Assembly: GCA_027578815.1 (NCBI GenBank)
Contig: JANBTH010000079.1
Span: forward strand, 1-39,028
Reading direction: 5' to 3'
DNA: 39,028 nucleotides
Origin: Coemansia sp. RSA 1804
Lineage: Eukaryota; Kickxellomycota; Kickxellomycetes; Kickxellales; Kickxellaceae
Positions 17,131-27,253 of this stretch are shown one piece after another. The notes beneath the pieces were generated by a model. The model saw nothing but the letters and a program-made list of their open reading frames with translations. It was not told where the DNA came from and searched no databases. A program made the position numbers and the translations under genes. Position 1 is the stretch's first letter; each line of letters begins with the position of its first letter.

Positions 17131-18624
17131 TTACGCATCGGCAGGGACCACCATTGTGTCGTTGTTTTTGACAGCATCGACCTTCCACTTTTTGCCAACA
17201 ACAAAGTGGACGCCGCACGAGTGGACCTTGACAGTGTCTTCGATCGGCCGGTCCTTGGTTTCGGGAACAAACAAGAACACAAAGGCCACGGCAGCAAGAT
17301 TCCACGCCACGAAGAAGAAAAACGTGTAGTTCTCCCATGCATCCTGCATAGGCGGGAAGATAACGCCGATGACAAAGGTGAATGTATAGCCGATTCCTGT
17401 GCCGATCGCCGACATGGCAGTCATTGCGTAGCGCGGCGTCATTTCACCAGCTGTCGCCCACGGAATAGGGCCAACCCCAAGGTTGAAGAATGCGTTGAAA
17501 AGGAACACCATGGTTACAACCAGCGCGGTGATGTCTTTGACGGATCCAGCGACAAGAATTGCAGAGAAGAGCGCCATCGTGACATGCGAAAACATCAGCA
17601 AAGGACGACGGCCAAAATACCCGCCAAGAACCATGCCAATGAACGTGAAAATAAGCGCAACCATGGAGATGACCCACGTCAGGATCTGGGCCAGCGTAGG
17701 AATGTCGGCAGGATCGTCCTTGGTCGACTTGTTGATGATCTGCGTCGAGTAGAAGATGACAGCGTTAATGCCGCATAGCTGCTGGAAGAACATAAGCGAG
17801 GCCACGCACAGCAGCTGATGCCGCAGGTTGTGCGGTGTGTCTCCACGAAGGACCTGGTACACGTTGACATCCTCGGTTTGCGCTTTGTTTTCCTGGTGGA
17901 TTCTCACAATATCGTTAAACTCGGCATCGACATCTGCGTCCTTGCGAAACTTTGCCAGGGCGTTGCGCGCATCCTCATACTTGCCCTTGGAGACGAGCCA
18001 TTTGGGCGACTCACTTGCAAACGGGAACAGGACAAAGTTAATGAGACCGAAAACGCCAGTCAGTGCAAACAGAATACGCCAGCGCGGTGGTGGCGCCAGA
18101 CCCAGAGCGCAGGCGTTGTCCAGCATGATTCCAAAGTTGCATGCAAATTGCACAACGCCGCTCAAAACGTTGCGCGCACGCGGGGTGGTGATGTCCGACA
18201 CGTAGGTTGACAACGCGTTGTTGGCAGCGCCGGCTGCAACGCCGACCACGATGCGTCCAATGATGAACTGCGGGATCTTTGTGGTCAGTGAAAGAAGCAG
18301 CGCTCCAACCACATTGAGAAGCGCAAACCACGACAGGGTGAACTTGTATCCCTTTCTGTCGATGACCGGGTTGGATATGATGGCTCCAAGGAGAGCGCCA
18401 AGCGCAAAGCATCCGACGATGATTCCCCATACAACTCCCGATGAGACGCCTATGCACGATGGAAAGCGTCCATAGTACTTGTGCCCGGTGACACAGTTCT
18501 GGAGCACGTCGCCTGGGATGTTGACTGTGCCGATGTTCCATCCAAAGTTGAAGCTGCCGATAGCCGCCAGAACGGTGCAGAACACCTGATACTTTGTGAT
18601 CCCGAGAGTTCGCGAGTCTACCAT
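17131..18624 (-). CDS. MFS sugar (hexose) transporter, copy B
   Basis: A 497-residue sugar porter, clearly a paralogue of copy A with colinear alignment and long identical blocks around helices 1-6. Signatures: GWNIG (28-32), VAAGAANNALSTYVSD (129-144), ESPKWLVSKGK (205-215), QQLCGINAVIFY (281-292, with Cys where copy A has Ser), GRRPLL (338-343), GPIPW (385-389) and VPETKDRPIED (453-463). The start is the ATG at 18624; the frame runs open to 18780 from a TTG with no earlier ATG. The tail is short (about 17 residues after the last conserved block) and lacks the repeat of copy A. It probably imports hexoses by facilitated diffusion or proton symport; substrate specificity cannot be read from sequence. 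It is the upstream member of a same-strand tandem pair about 0.7 kb apart, so a recent local duplication is the simplest origin. Confidence 0.95.
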   Translation of the reverse strand: MVDSRTLGITKYQVFCTVLAAIGSFNFGWNIGTVNIPGDVLQNCVTGHKYYGRFPSCIGVSSGVVWGIIVGCFALGALLGAIISNPVIDRKGYKFTLSWFALLNVVGALLLSLTTKIPQFIIGRIVVGVAAGAANNALSTYVSDITTPRARNVLSGVVQFACNFGIMLDNACALGLAPPPRWRILFALTGVFGLINFVLFPFASESPKWLVSKGKYEDARNALAKFRKDADVDAEFNDIVRIHQENKAQTEDVNVYQVLRGDTPHNLRHQLLCVASLMFFQQLCGINAVIFYSTQIINKSTKDDPADIPTLAQILTWVISMVALIFTFIGMVLGGYFGRRPLLMFSHVTMALFSAILVAGSVKDITALVVTMVFLFNAFFNLGVGPIPWATAGEMTPRYAMTAMSAIGTGIGYTFTFVIGVIFPPMQDAWENYTFFFFVAWNLAAVAFVFLFVPETKDRPIEDTVKVHSCGVHFVVGKKWKVDAVKNNDTMVVPADA

Positions 18625-20429
18625 TCCTACTATTACTAGTGTATTTTCCTCCTTGCTGCAGGGGTTACTGGAAACGCTGCAGTTGCGCTTATGAGAGAAG
18701 TCTGATGCCAAATATAAGGAAATGCCAGACCAGAGCCCAGAAGAAGAGAAGAGGGCGAGTATGCAGTAGATCCAAACCAACGGTGGCTTGTTTTAAGAAG
18801 CACGAAAAGTTTGCGATGACAAGAGAAATATGAAAAAAGACAAGATGGATCTCAGAGCCAGAGCATGCCAGCTTTAAACAGAGTCGAATGAGAGACGTGT
18901 GCACAACACAATGTTCTGTAAGAATGAAGATGGCTCACAGACAGATATAAAGTTATATGAACGAGAGAGCAAATGCAATGACGAACTGTGCACCACAGAG
19001 CAAGGAGTTGGCAGAACAGAGTAGACAGGCGTTGCCCAGAATGCTTCAAACGAAAAAGGGGAGGAATTATTAGTGTACTCACGGTAATTATAGGCAAGCT
19101 GGACTGTTGTTATTATGATTTCTTGTGTTGTATTCCGGTGGCAGTAATCCTTCTCCCTGGATGTTGGACCTTCCTATATTTATACTTGCCGAACAATTGC
19201 AGGCGGCGTGTTCAGCAACAGATTTCAAGTGTTGGTGGATGTGGTAGGCCCAAGTGCTGACAGGTTTATCTCAAAAAAGTCACCAGGCTGGTGAGCCCGG
19301 ATGAGAAGGCAAGATAGAATAGCGAACGGCAGTTTCTTTTTTTCTTTTTTTTTGCATGGTCACGCATTTGAAAGAAGGAAAATGACAAACGTCGCGGTGA
19401 CGAAGGAGGAGGAGAAAGGGGGAGGGGCGAAAAGAGTTTGCCATGCCGTCCACACACCCCACTCAACCCACCCCTTTCCTCTTCTCCCTTAGTTGCTCCT
19501 TGCTGCTTGCTTGGATTGGGTAGACAGAGCGAGAAGGAAGACACGTACGCATGGCAGCAGGGCGCGGATATCGGATAGACTCGATTGTGTCGAAAAGGAG
19601 GCTGTTCTTGTCTATTATTGTTGCTCTGTCCTGTGGTGGCGGCGGATGGGTGGGGAGAGGTGAGAGTAGCAACAGCAATAGCGACAGTTGGCATCCGTCT
19701 GAAAGAGCAAATGTAAGTAGGTGACCACCACAACACTCAACATTGACAATGCCATGTAGGCGATGCGCGGCCTCACTGCCACCTGGCGGACAGCTACTTT
19801 GCTGGCTTCGTTTCTGTTTTATTTTACACCTGCTGTTTCGCACCATTGTCTAGTCTATTGTCCGCCCTGTGCTTCTTCCAGAGTTGCTTTTCATTTGATT
19901 CAGAGAACATGCATACAAAGCATGTCCGTGGCGAGTGGTGCACATTCTCTATTTCATCTTCATGGGTATGCATAATCTCTATTCTATTCTCCGAATGCTT
20001 TTTCTGTATTGCAAGACGTGTCATCCGCAGACGGTGTCCAGCATTATGCCAAAGATAACAACCCGGTTACCAGACCTGCTATTCGTTGTCTGTGGTGCAG
20101 AATGGAAAATGCTGGAACAAAAAAGCACCACGACACGGTAATGCAATTTATTCGGTGGTTTGTTCGGTATTGTCAATAGATTAGCACAATATGCCCGAGA
20201 TGAAAATTTAATATACTTGAGGAAGGATTGGCAGAACTAGAAACGAATTTGTCTGCTGATTTAGAGTGTTGGCATCCACAGCCTTGGAAAGGCGGGAATT
20301 TCTTTGGAGTTTGCTGGTACTACTAGGTTAAAACAAGGCAGCTCTGGTAAATATGCCTGTATTCACACATATTCGGAAAAAGTCCTTTATGACGCTTTTT
20401 TTGGCAAACGTGTCTTTCACAAAGGTACA

Positions 20430-20663
20430 TTATTGTAAACATTCTGCGCAATGAAAGCATGAACTAGGAATGTAAAATTTGCCACTTCCCAGCTCTAAAG
20501 AAAACATTTGCATTCCATTCAGAGTTCCTTGAATCCCGGTATTCATTTTTGTATCAACAATGCCATTTTTGTTCTGCCAGTTGTACAAGGTGCTCCAATG
20601 CAGGTTTCTCTTTTCAATGTGCAGCTCCTGCACACTGCTACCATTATGTGTAGACCGTGCCAA
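20430..20663 (-). pseudogene. Possible orphan coding remnant or unrecognised exon
   Basis: A 77-codon open frame in the AT-rich region that, unlike its surroundings, encodes a mixed, protein-like sequence (basic-hydrophobic start, WSTLYNW, then a GTLNGMQMF / LELGSGKF stretch). It begins at a TTG; the first in-frame ATG is far inside, leaving only 38 residues. I see no clear splice acceptor upstream. It could be a decayed fragment, an exon of a spliced gene, or chance. I cannot name a family. Confidence 0.2.
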
Positions 20664-21620
20664 ATAAAAAAATAGAGAATAAAAGTCACTTCATTCTTCC
20701 AAGTGTTTGAACCCGATAAAAAGAAAAAACATAGTGTCAGTTGTGTGCTCTGCTCTCATTATTAATGTCGGATATGGGATTCATGGATGAGCTACAAAAT
20801 CATTACGCAAAATAAAACAATGGCCAGTTGGCATTTTCCATATTTTTCTGAGAAAATAAAAGTAAAAAAGTTTATTGTGTATTGAAGATTACCAGGCATA
20901 TTATTCTTTATCTACACAGCGTCTAAACAAGCAAGAAATTTTTAATAATAATGCGATTGCTTACCCAGCTAAAGCTTTATTCAAATGGGTGATTATTAAT
21001 AATGAAATACTTTCAATATCTGTGGCAAAGTGGATAAATGTGTTTTTCAACTTTTTTAGTGTGTTGGCAGCCGTATAATGCATGGCTGAATCGATACATG
21101 GTCTGTGTATTGTAGAGTATCCACATGGCATCATTTTCAGTATGAGCATATTTTCAGCGATTCAGATACACAATTGCCTACAAAGTCTCATCAATGCTTG
21201 CTAGATATTAACTAATTATCTCATATACACACAATTTAAGTCACGGATCCAAAAGAAGGTCATCTCCTTTGTTGCCACATTTTTGTTGACAATGTGTGTG
21301 TCTCGGCAACCACTAAATACATTGTCAAGTATGCAATAAAATATACAGCTTGCTAAACAATATTAATATTTGCTTGGCGAGCGTTCTATAATCTATATGA
21401 CCAATATACTGCACTACCAAAAGCTATAAGCGATGTGTCTAATATAGCTTTTTAGCACAACAATGACTAATCGGCATGTGTCAGATACTGCACGCTTTGG
21501 TTGATAATATCAAATGTATTTTGGATTCATATATAATACCAATTTAATGGTCATGTGTGGTGTACTCTGTTATACTCTCTTGTTCTTCTTCAAAAGTTCT
21601 ACCTTGATGCATCCAACTAC

Positions 21621-21626
21621 TTTATT
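21621..21626 (-). terminator. Candidate poly(A) signal for the proteasome gene
   Basis: AATAAA on the minus strand, 140 bases past the stop codon at 21766. Motif match only. Confidence 0.35.
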
Positions 21627-21765
21627 GCAAACCCTTTTAGTGTTTGCAAAAATGCAAAAAGTGAAAGCACATTTGTAAAATGATTTAATTTTAAACAATA
21701 CGAATAAAGGAAATGCAAAGGCACACCGCTTGAAAAGACAAGAAAAAAGGAACAGTACGGTATGT

Positions 21766-22404
21766 TCACCCAAGGAATTGTTGCGGCAGATTGTTCCCAT
21801 GCACAATCTGTCTTTCAACGCCATCCTCGGTTATAGCTGCTACGCGAATAACACCACCCGAAGACCCATCTCTCGAGATTGCAAGAGACACAGAGTTCTT
21901 TACAAACTCAATACACTCGTCCTTGGTCATGGCTGGGCGGAACAATTTGTCGCAGTACCCATAGATAAAGGTGGATCCTGAACCGGCCAATGTAAAGGGG
22001 AGCTTGTGTATGGAACCACCCAAGGGAATTTCATACACCGAAGCACCATCGACCTTGTCCCATCCGGCAACAATGATTCCCGCCATCAGATTGTCTTTGT
22101 TGTCGTAGCAAATCTGCTGGAACAGGGACGCAGCAACCTTGACAGTAGGCTCCTCGCCATGCTGGGCAGTGTACAGCGCAAGATGGTATCTCACCACGTC
22201 CGCAACTGCCTGTGTGTCTGCAGCGGATCCAGAGCGGCAGCAGTAGATCCGGTCATGCACCTTTGTGAGCTTGTCTGAAACACGATTGGAAACGTAGGTG
22301 CCACTAGATGTGCGTGAATCGGCACCGAGCACGACCCCACCATCGAATTGAACCGCCATAATGGTGGTTCCCATACTGATTTCTCCTGGTTTAAGCTGCG
22401 GCAT
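21766..22404 (-). CDS. PRE3: 20S proteasome subunit beta-1 (Pre3/PSMB6 type)
   Basis: A 212-residue N-terminal-nucleophile hydrolase, the caspase-like catalytic subunit of the 20S core. A propeptide of only 12 residues ends in Gly before the nucleophile (T13, mature T1). In mature numbering D17 (GADSRT), K33 (SDKL) and the SGSAADTQA segment (46-54) are present, as is R45, the basic S1-pocket residue that gives beta-1 its preference for acidic residues. This identifies beta-1 rather than beta-2 or beta-5. The late GSGSTFIYG and SRDGSSGG blocks (the latter carrying the catalytic Asp/Ser region) are intact. The propeptide is shorter than in yeast or human beta-1 by my recollection of those proteins. 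The yeast Rpn4 site GGTGGCAAA was not found in the few hundred bases upstream; a TTATATA (plus-strand 22430-22436) lies about 26 bases before the ATG. Divergent from the F-box gene. Confidence 0.96.
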   Translation of the reverse strand: MPQLKPGEISMGTTIMAVQFDGGVVLGADSRTSSGTYVSNRVSDKLTKVHDRIYCCRSGSAADTQAVADVVRYHLALYTAQHGEEPTVKVAASLFQQICYDNKDNLMAGIIVAGWDKVDGASVYEIPLGGSIHKLPFTLAGSGSTFIYGYCDKLFRPAMTKDECIEFVKNSVSLAISRDGSSGGVIRVAAITEDGVERQIVHGNNLPQQFLG

Positions 22405-23000
22405 GTTTAACTAGTTGCGGATTTGCAGATTATATAGCAGACAGTCAAGAAGCCGAAGAGTCCAATACAAACAACAGATTGGTTTATAAGGTAAAATAGA
22501 AAAGGAGCTTTTGCAATGTGAATTAGAAACGTAGCCAGGGAGGCAAAGGAAAAAAGGTGAGGAGAAAAGACCTGGCGAACTGCTTGTACACATGCTGCTT
22601 GCGTATGCACCGCGATCAAGCCGATCTAATTTCCAGCCTCTGGAATCGGCAGCCTGCTTTCGTTTGCCTTAAAAGCTGGAAAATGGAAGAGAGCGAGCAA
22701 GAGCAAAATTGTGGCTTTGGCTTTGGCTTTGTCTGGTTGGCTGGAGGCCAGCACGTGGACCATTGCACATATTTTTTGTCTGGTCTGATGGCGGGAGAAA
22801 TTACAGCCTTTGTGGAAGCGAAAAGAGAAGGGGAACGCTGCTGTCTTTAAAGGTATCTTTGACTTTGCTCATTCGTGCCTTCTTTCTTCACTTCTCCTGC
22901 CTCTTCATTTGAGTTTTCTTTATTTCCTCCCACCGTGTACTTTATATTTCCCCGGGACACGAGGTGGTTTTGTCTTATTTCCACACGTACACAAGCTTCT
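22405..23000. promoter_or_regulatory. Divergent promoter region, proteasome beta-1 / F-box gene
   Basis: About 600 bases between two divergent starts. It holds both promoters; the last 130 bases before the F-box ATG are pyrimidine-rich and in frame with it but contain no ATG. No specific operator was recognised. Confidence 0.5.
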
Positions 23001-23738
23001 ATGGAAAACCAGACAGGAGAGGAGGAGTACTGCACTTGCTCGGCGGTTTCGAGCAACCATGACGAGCACGCACCAACCTGCTTGCTCTATACGCCAATGT
23101 CGTCGGTGGATATCCCGGGATGGCGGCGTCGCAGCAGCACAGCCAGCGGATCCATTGGGCGCGGCAGTAACAGCGGCACTCGGCCACCTAGCTACTCTGG
23201 CGGCTATGGAATGGGCATATTCAGCGGCACCAATCTCTACCACTATCCACCACCATCAAACGTCTCCTCCATTGCAGCTTCTTATGCTTCTACCTCGTCG
23301 ATGCTCGATTCCATGGCGGCAACTGAGACAGAGTCGCTCTCATCGTACCAGCTGAAGCGATCGGTCTCGATATCCTCATTCTCCTCAACCTCATCCTCGT
23401 TCCAGCATCTTCCTACCGAGCTCTGGCGCCAAATTTTTATGTATCTGACAGTGGACAGCTTGAAGTCGGTGGTGCTGGTGTCACGGCAGTGGCGGTCTGC
23501 GGGAAATCCGTTACTTTGGCGCACAATGACGTTTCCTCTTGACAAGCGCCGGTTGGCTGCAATGAAGCCTGTACTGGTTCATCTTGGTCATCTGGTACGC
23601 AAGGTGATTATTGCACCTCCAATCCTGGAGTCTCAGGTTGGCGGAAGCAGGTCTTCGAGGCGCATGAGCACGTCAAATTCCAGGAGCCTGTCTTTGTCGC
23701 GGCCAGTCTCACGCTCCGGCTCATTAGCACTCCACAAC

Positions 23739-23784
<46 letters not shown>

Positions 23785-25055
23785 AAGGCGGCCGAAATGA
23801 TTTAGAAGGCTCTACAGCAAATAATAATACTCTTCCACCTTCTGCAACCCCAGCATCGATTTCCAGCACAAACCATAGCAACATTTTTAACAGCATATCA
23901 TCGCCACAGCAGCAGCCTCAGAGCCCAACAAGCCACATCCCACCACCCTCGCCACTGTCATTAGCGTCGATATCGCGACAACGGCAAGGCTCCAGCAACT
24001 CAACACCGCAAATAGATACCTCTGTTTCAGCGACTCCAAGCATTAACGGCGAAGGTGGGACCAGTCGGCGCCTGTCGCGGGCAAGTGTGGCAACGCTGCC
24101 TTCGCCAATGCTTCCTCCCATCTACGCCGTCCCGATTCCTGGAACGCCAGGCCCAGGAAATGTGATTAGCGAGCCAATATCTCAGTCGGCTTCTGGGAGC
24201 AGTTGGGGAGTAAGACCCGCAGGGTTCGGAATGGCTGGAGCAACTAATGGATCCACATCCTCGCGAATTGGAAGCCAGTCCAACCAACAGGCCGGCTCGA
24301 TGCACTCAAACTCATACCAGCACCACGAGATCTCGGAAGGAACGGTGTTGAGGATGCATCAGTTTATGGAGCGATACTGTACGGGCGTTCTCGAGGCGGT
24401 GGTAAGGAATCCAACAGGGATCTCGAGCCACAGTCGTAGACTAGGAATCCTAGCGCGCTTGTTTCAGGCGTATCCGCGCCTGGAGCGTCTAAATCTGAGC
24501 GACTTTATAATGTGGGACACACAGCCACTACAGCTTGTGTCGGAGCAGCTTAATGCCCTGACGAGTCTTGATGTCACTAACCGGGTGGAGCTGAGTGACA
24601 AGGATCTGCTGCCCGTGGTTGAGCACTGCTCGCGACTGCGAGGGCTTCGCGTAAGAGCAACAAATGTGACTGATGTAACGATCCGCGCAATCATCGGCAA
24701 CTTGTCGCAGTCGCTCGTCAGCCTTAACGTTGGCGGATGTCCAGTGAGCTCTGTGGCAATGTCAGAGCTTGTCACCACGTGCACAAACCTGCGCGTGTTG
24801 CAAATGTGGAGCTGTTTACGCTTGGATGACAACTTTCTGCTCTCGCTCAATCCATTGATCTTGGGAAGACTGCAGGTGCTTGACATGATGGATGTCCAAA
24901 AGTTCTCCATTGATGCTGTTCGGAAGACGTTTGGCCAACAAAGATGGCCGTATCTGAAGTATCTGCGCATACGTGCCAAATGTGTCAGAGATGATTTTTC
25001 TGGCATTCCAGCAACTGCCGTGCTAAAGCTTAATTCCACTTCTATTCTTGACTAG
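23001..25055 (+). CDS. F-box protein with C-terminal leucine-rich repeats
   Basis: A 684-residue protein counted from the ATG at 23001 (the upstream in-frame extension starts with GTG and has no ATG). An F-box lies at about residues 134-175: FQHLPTELWRQIF, a valine/serine helix with VLVSRQWR, and NPLLWRTM. F-boxes bind Skp1, so the protein is likely the substrate adaptor of an SCF ubiquitin ligase. A long Ser/Pro/Gln-rich stretch (about 205-450) includes a run of 16 Gln (247-262, mixed CAG/CAA). The C-terminal third (about 490-684) has leucine-rich repeats of the cysteine-containing/AMN1 type, e.g. LERLNLSDF, LTSLDVT, SLVSLNVGGCP, NLRVLQMWSCLRL and LQVLDMMDV. The low-complexity N-terminus is Ser-rich and could be phosphorylated. 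Substrate unknown. It lies divergent from a proteasome subunit gene. Confidence 0.9.
23739..23786 (+). repeat. CAG/CAA repeat encoding 16 glutamines
   Basis: Sixteen in-frame Gln codons, interrupted mixtures of CAG and CAA, inside the F-box gene. The mixed codons make it less prone to slippage than a pure CAG run. It lies in the disordered linker, not in a domain. Confidence 0.9.
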
Positions 25056-25365
25056 AGCATGTAATGGCTATTGTTTGCAATAAAATCAAAATGTTGAATT
25101 CAGCTGTCGCTTGCTATTATTTTTTCTTTGGGGTTAGGGATCAGGACAGTTGCAACTTTTTGTTTACCTTTTGCCTGTTTACTTTTCTTGCCTTGTTTTT
25201 AATATCGTTTGTCCTTTCCCCACATTGTTGTTTGTTAAGCAGGAAGGAAATAATATGCTCTTGTGTTTGCCTTCGCTCTCCTCTCCATTTTTCACGCCAG
25301 CTTCATTTTGTTTGTTTATGTGTTTTTCTTGTCTTTCTAACCCGCTGCTGGATTTTCCTGTAATA
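25056..25365. other. Spacer between F-box gene and KEN-box orphan
   Basis: This 310-base spacer contains the F-box 3' end and a T-rich leader for the next gene. The frame of the next gene is open through most of it (from 25150) but has no believable protein composition. Confidence 0.55.
25079..25084 (+). terminator. Candidate poly(A) signal for the F-box gene
   Basis: AATAAA starting 24 bases past the TAG stop at 25055, a normal place for a fungal positioning element. Confidence 0.45.
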
Positions 25366-26445
25366 ATGTCATTTTGCAACAGCCAAAGCAAACTACCACG
25401 GATGAAAGCTTCATTCAAGGTGTATTCTGATACATCACAGGTCGCGACTTCAAGCACTGCACCCTCAAGCGAACTTTTGCCAAGACCCAAACAGAATCTG
25501 ATGCACAAGGCTCAGCCAGAGACTGATGGGCACGCAGCGGTCAAAGAATTGAATGGAAATAAGGACTTTGTGCTATCTCCGAACTCGCGCATCCGTGCAG
25601 AGAAAGAGAACTTTGATCCGACTAGTAAACAGTTTGTAGAACATGTACATAGGAAGATTGCCATGAGAGAAGCCCCGCTAAAGGAGAGAAGCCATAGGTC
25701 ACCCAGTTCAGATTGCGAGAATGTCACCCCCTTCCAAGCTTCAAGCCATGAAGCTCGCAATAAAAACCAGCCATGTGAGTACTCAGCCCCAGCATTATCC
25801 AAAAGGAACAATGAACACAGCACTCTTCCAAAAGCTTGCAATCTTTTTCCAGAACGCACTGTTCTTGTACGTAGCAAGGGCCTAAGTAGTGGGAATGGAA
25901 GTCTTTCTGTTCAACGTGGCAACAACGTCAAGGATCTTTTGTTGCTGCTTGACGACATGTCCTTGTCACCAGAACAGCGTCCATTAGAATACACAAATAC
26001 TATGGGTCCAACTAGCTTAAATCATCCACGAAGAGTAGAGTTAAATCTGGCAATGTGTCGGCGTTTGAATTTGCTACCACCAGCTCTTGTGTCTTCAAGG
26101 AAGCTAATGAGAAGTCATCCGTTTGTTACGACAAATGGTGCTGCACGCAACAACACTACAACCACACAGAATGTGGCAGCCAGGCAAAAAAATAATACAA
26201 ACAGCAAAAGTGGAGCACAGAGGCAGGCGTCCATTTTAGAACTGCCATCATCGTATGCAACAGGAAGCTCTAGCAGAAATAGCAGCCGTATTGTGCACGA
26301 ATCCCAAGTACTAGGGTTTTGTAATGACAATAGCAATAGCAATAGCAACAACGGTGTCAATAACAAAAACAGGAATAGAACGCCGATGACACAGTTAAAT
26401 ACCAACATTCTCACACCGCCACGCTTGAGACAAAGCATTCGTTAA
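25366..26445 (+). CDS. Hypothetical disordered protein with KEN box and proline-directed sites
   Basis: A 359-residue protein that I do not recognise. The start chosen is the ATG at 25366, where composition shifts from T-rich leader translation to Ser/Asn/Lys-rich protein; an in-frame ATG upstream at 25255 cannot be excluded. It is predicted to be mostly disordered. A KEN sequence at 80-82 (AEKENFDP) fits the APC/C-Cdh1 degron, and RxxL sequences at 223-226 and 233-236 could be weak D-boxes. S/T-P sites occur at 71, 112, 121, 201, 339 and 350. A short hydrophobic-acidic segment (LLLLLDDMSLSP, 191-202) and the segment at 222-250 are the best candidates for interaction motifs. The tail is Asn-rich (320-337) and ends basic. 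Such a profile fits a cell-cycle-regulated protein, but that is inference from short motifs. Confidence 0.65.
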   Translation: MSFCNSQSKLPRMKASFKVYSDTSQVATSSTAPSSELLPRPKQNLMHKAQPETDGHAAVKELNGNKDFVLSPNSRIRAEKENFDPTSKQFVEHVHRKIAMREAPLKERSHRSPSSDCENVTPFQASSHEARNKNQPCEYSAPALSKRNNEHSTLPKACNLFPERTVLVRSKGLSSGNGSLSVQRGNNVKDLLLLLDDMSLSPEQRPLEYTNTMGPTSLNHPRRVELNLAMCRRLNLLPPALVSSRKLMRSHPFVTTNGAARNNTTTTQNVAARQKNNTNSKSGAQRQASILELPSSYATGSSSRNSSRIVHESQVLGFCNDNSNSNSNNGVNNKNRNRTPMTQLNTNILTPPRLRQSIR

Positions 26446-26608
26446 TGGTGAAGATGGCAACAAGGAGGTCATATTTTCTCTTCCTATAGTGCAAAAGCAA
26501 CCACATATTTTGTTCATTTCTGCTTGGGGATTTATTAATAAAACATTGGAGGCAGGTGAGGACAAGCGTAAGCATCACGGATCTGGTTTGGTCTTTTTTG
26601 TCCTGTGG

Positions 26609-27253
26609 CTACTTGCGACGCCAAACGGTGATGATCTCATGGCCAACCCGGGTATCGTGGGTCTTGCACTTTGGATCAATGTGGATAAGCTCGAAATTAT
26701 CATCCAGTACCTGATGGTAGTCATCTTCGGTGAGCAGGAATGGTGGTCCAATGTCTCTGTCTTTCTCATCCTTCCAAAGCGGGTACATAAGCGCAATCAA
26801 GTGGCCGCCAGGAGCCATGATTTCTGCGTAGCGATCGCCCCAACTCTTGCGCATTGACGGATGCAGGGCGCAGAAGAAAGTGTAATCGTAGGCGACCTGG
26901 TATTTGTTGGTCACCTCAAAGTTAAAGAAATCCATAACCTTGAAGTCGACAAGGCTGCTTGAAATGCTCTTCTCGTCACGCAGCTTGTTGGCAGTGTCAA
27001 CAGCTATCTGGCTGATATCGGCGCCGACTATATGCAGATCGGACGAAGCCAGAAACATTGCATCATAGCCGCGTCCGCAACCAGGCACAATGCCCTCGCC
27101 GCTCGGGAGACTCCACTTCTTCTCCTCAATCAGCTCGCGCAGCGCAGGCGATATGTCGCCCTTGTCCCACATAGTTCTGCCTTCATTCCAGCAGTTATGC
27201 CAGATTTTGTTATATTCGTCGGGCGTCACGGGGGTTGTTCTTTTGTACGACAT
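26609..27253 (-). CDS. Thiol/halide methyltransferase-like protein (TPMT/HOL family), intronless copy
   Basis: A 214-residue class I SAM-dependent methyltransferase of the TPMT superfamily, closest in pattern to plant HOL-type halide/thiol methyltransferases and the fungal probable thiol methyltransferases. These transfer methyl groups from SAM to thiols, thiocyanate or halides. Family features are WNEGRTMWDKGD (22-33, the W-x-x-G start motif), IVPGCGRGYDA (55-65, the SAM-binding GxGxG loop), ADISQIAV (78-85, acidic strand end), MDFFNF, YDYTFFCALHPS (122-133), APGGHLI and DIGPPFLLT (167-175, the acceptor-loop motif). All appear intact, so the protein is probably active in the cytosol. The length is normal and the frame has no intron. 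It is the downstream member of a same-strand pair with the spliced paralogue 27832-29586, with 578 bases between them. Confidence 0.92.
   Translation of the reverse strand: MSYKRTTPVTPDEYNKIWHNCWNEGRTMWDKGDISPALRELIEEKKWSLPSGEGIVPGCGRGYDAMFLASSDLHIVGADISQIAVDTANKLRDEKSISSSLVDFKVMDFFNFEVTNKYQVAYDYTFFCALHPSMRKSWGDRYAEIMAPGGHLIALMYPLWKDEKDRDIGPPFLLTEDDYHQVLDDNFELIHIDPKCKTHDTRVGHEIITVWRRK

Larger units (their letters stand above)
18625..21765. other. Gene-poor 3.1 kb region
   Basis: The longest stretch without a convincing gene. The part next to 18625 is the promoter of transporter B. From about 19270 to 19700 it is G/A-rich on the plus strand, and from about 20150 to 21700 markedly AT-rich. Frames at 19266-19736, 19463-19846, 19846-20058 and 20875-21078 have compositions of translated simple sequence. 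One frame, 20430-20663 minus, looks more protein-like and is listed separately. No tRNA, rRNA or recognisable transposon was found. Confidence 0.5.

Noticed and set aside
19266..19736. 156-codon minus-strand frame in the gene-poor block
   Set aside because: It consists of Ser/Pro and Lys/Arg runs produced by purine/pyrimidine tracts; no globular segment.
20701..20730. GGGTTCAAAC-like sequence on the minus strand, reminiscent of a tRNA T-arm
   Set aside because: The flanking bases do not pair as a T-stem, and no acceptor stem or D-arm could be found at the right distance.
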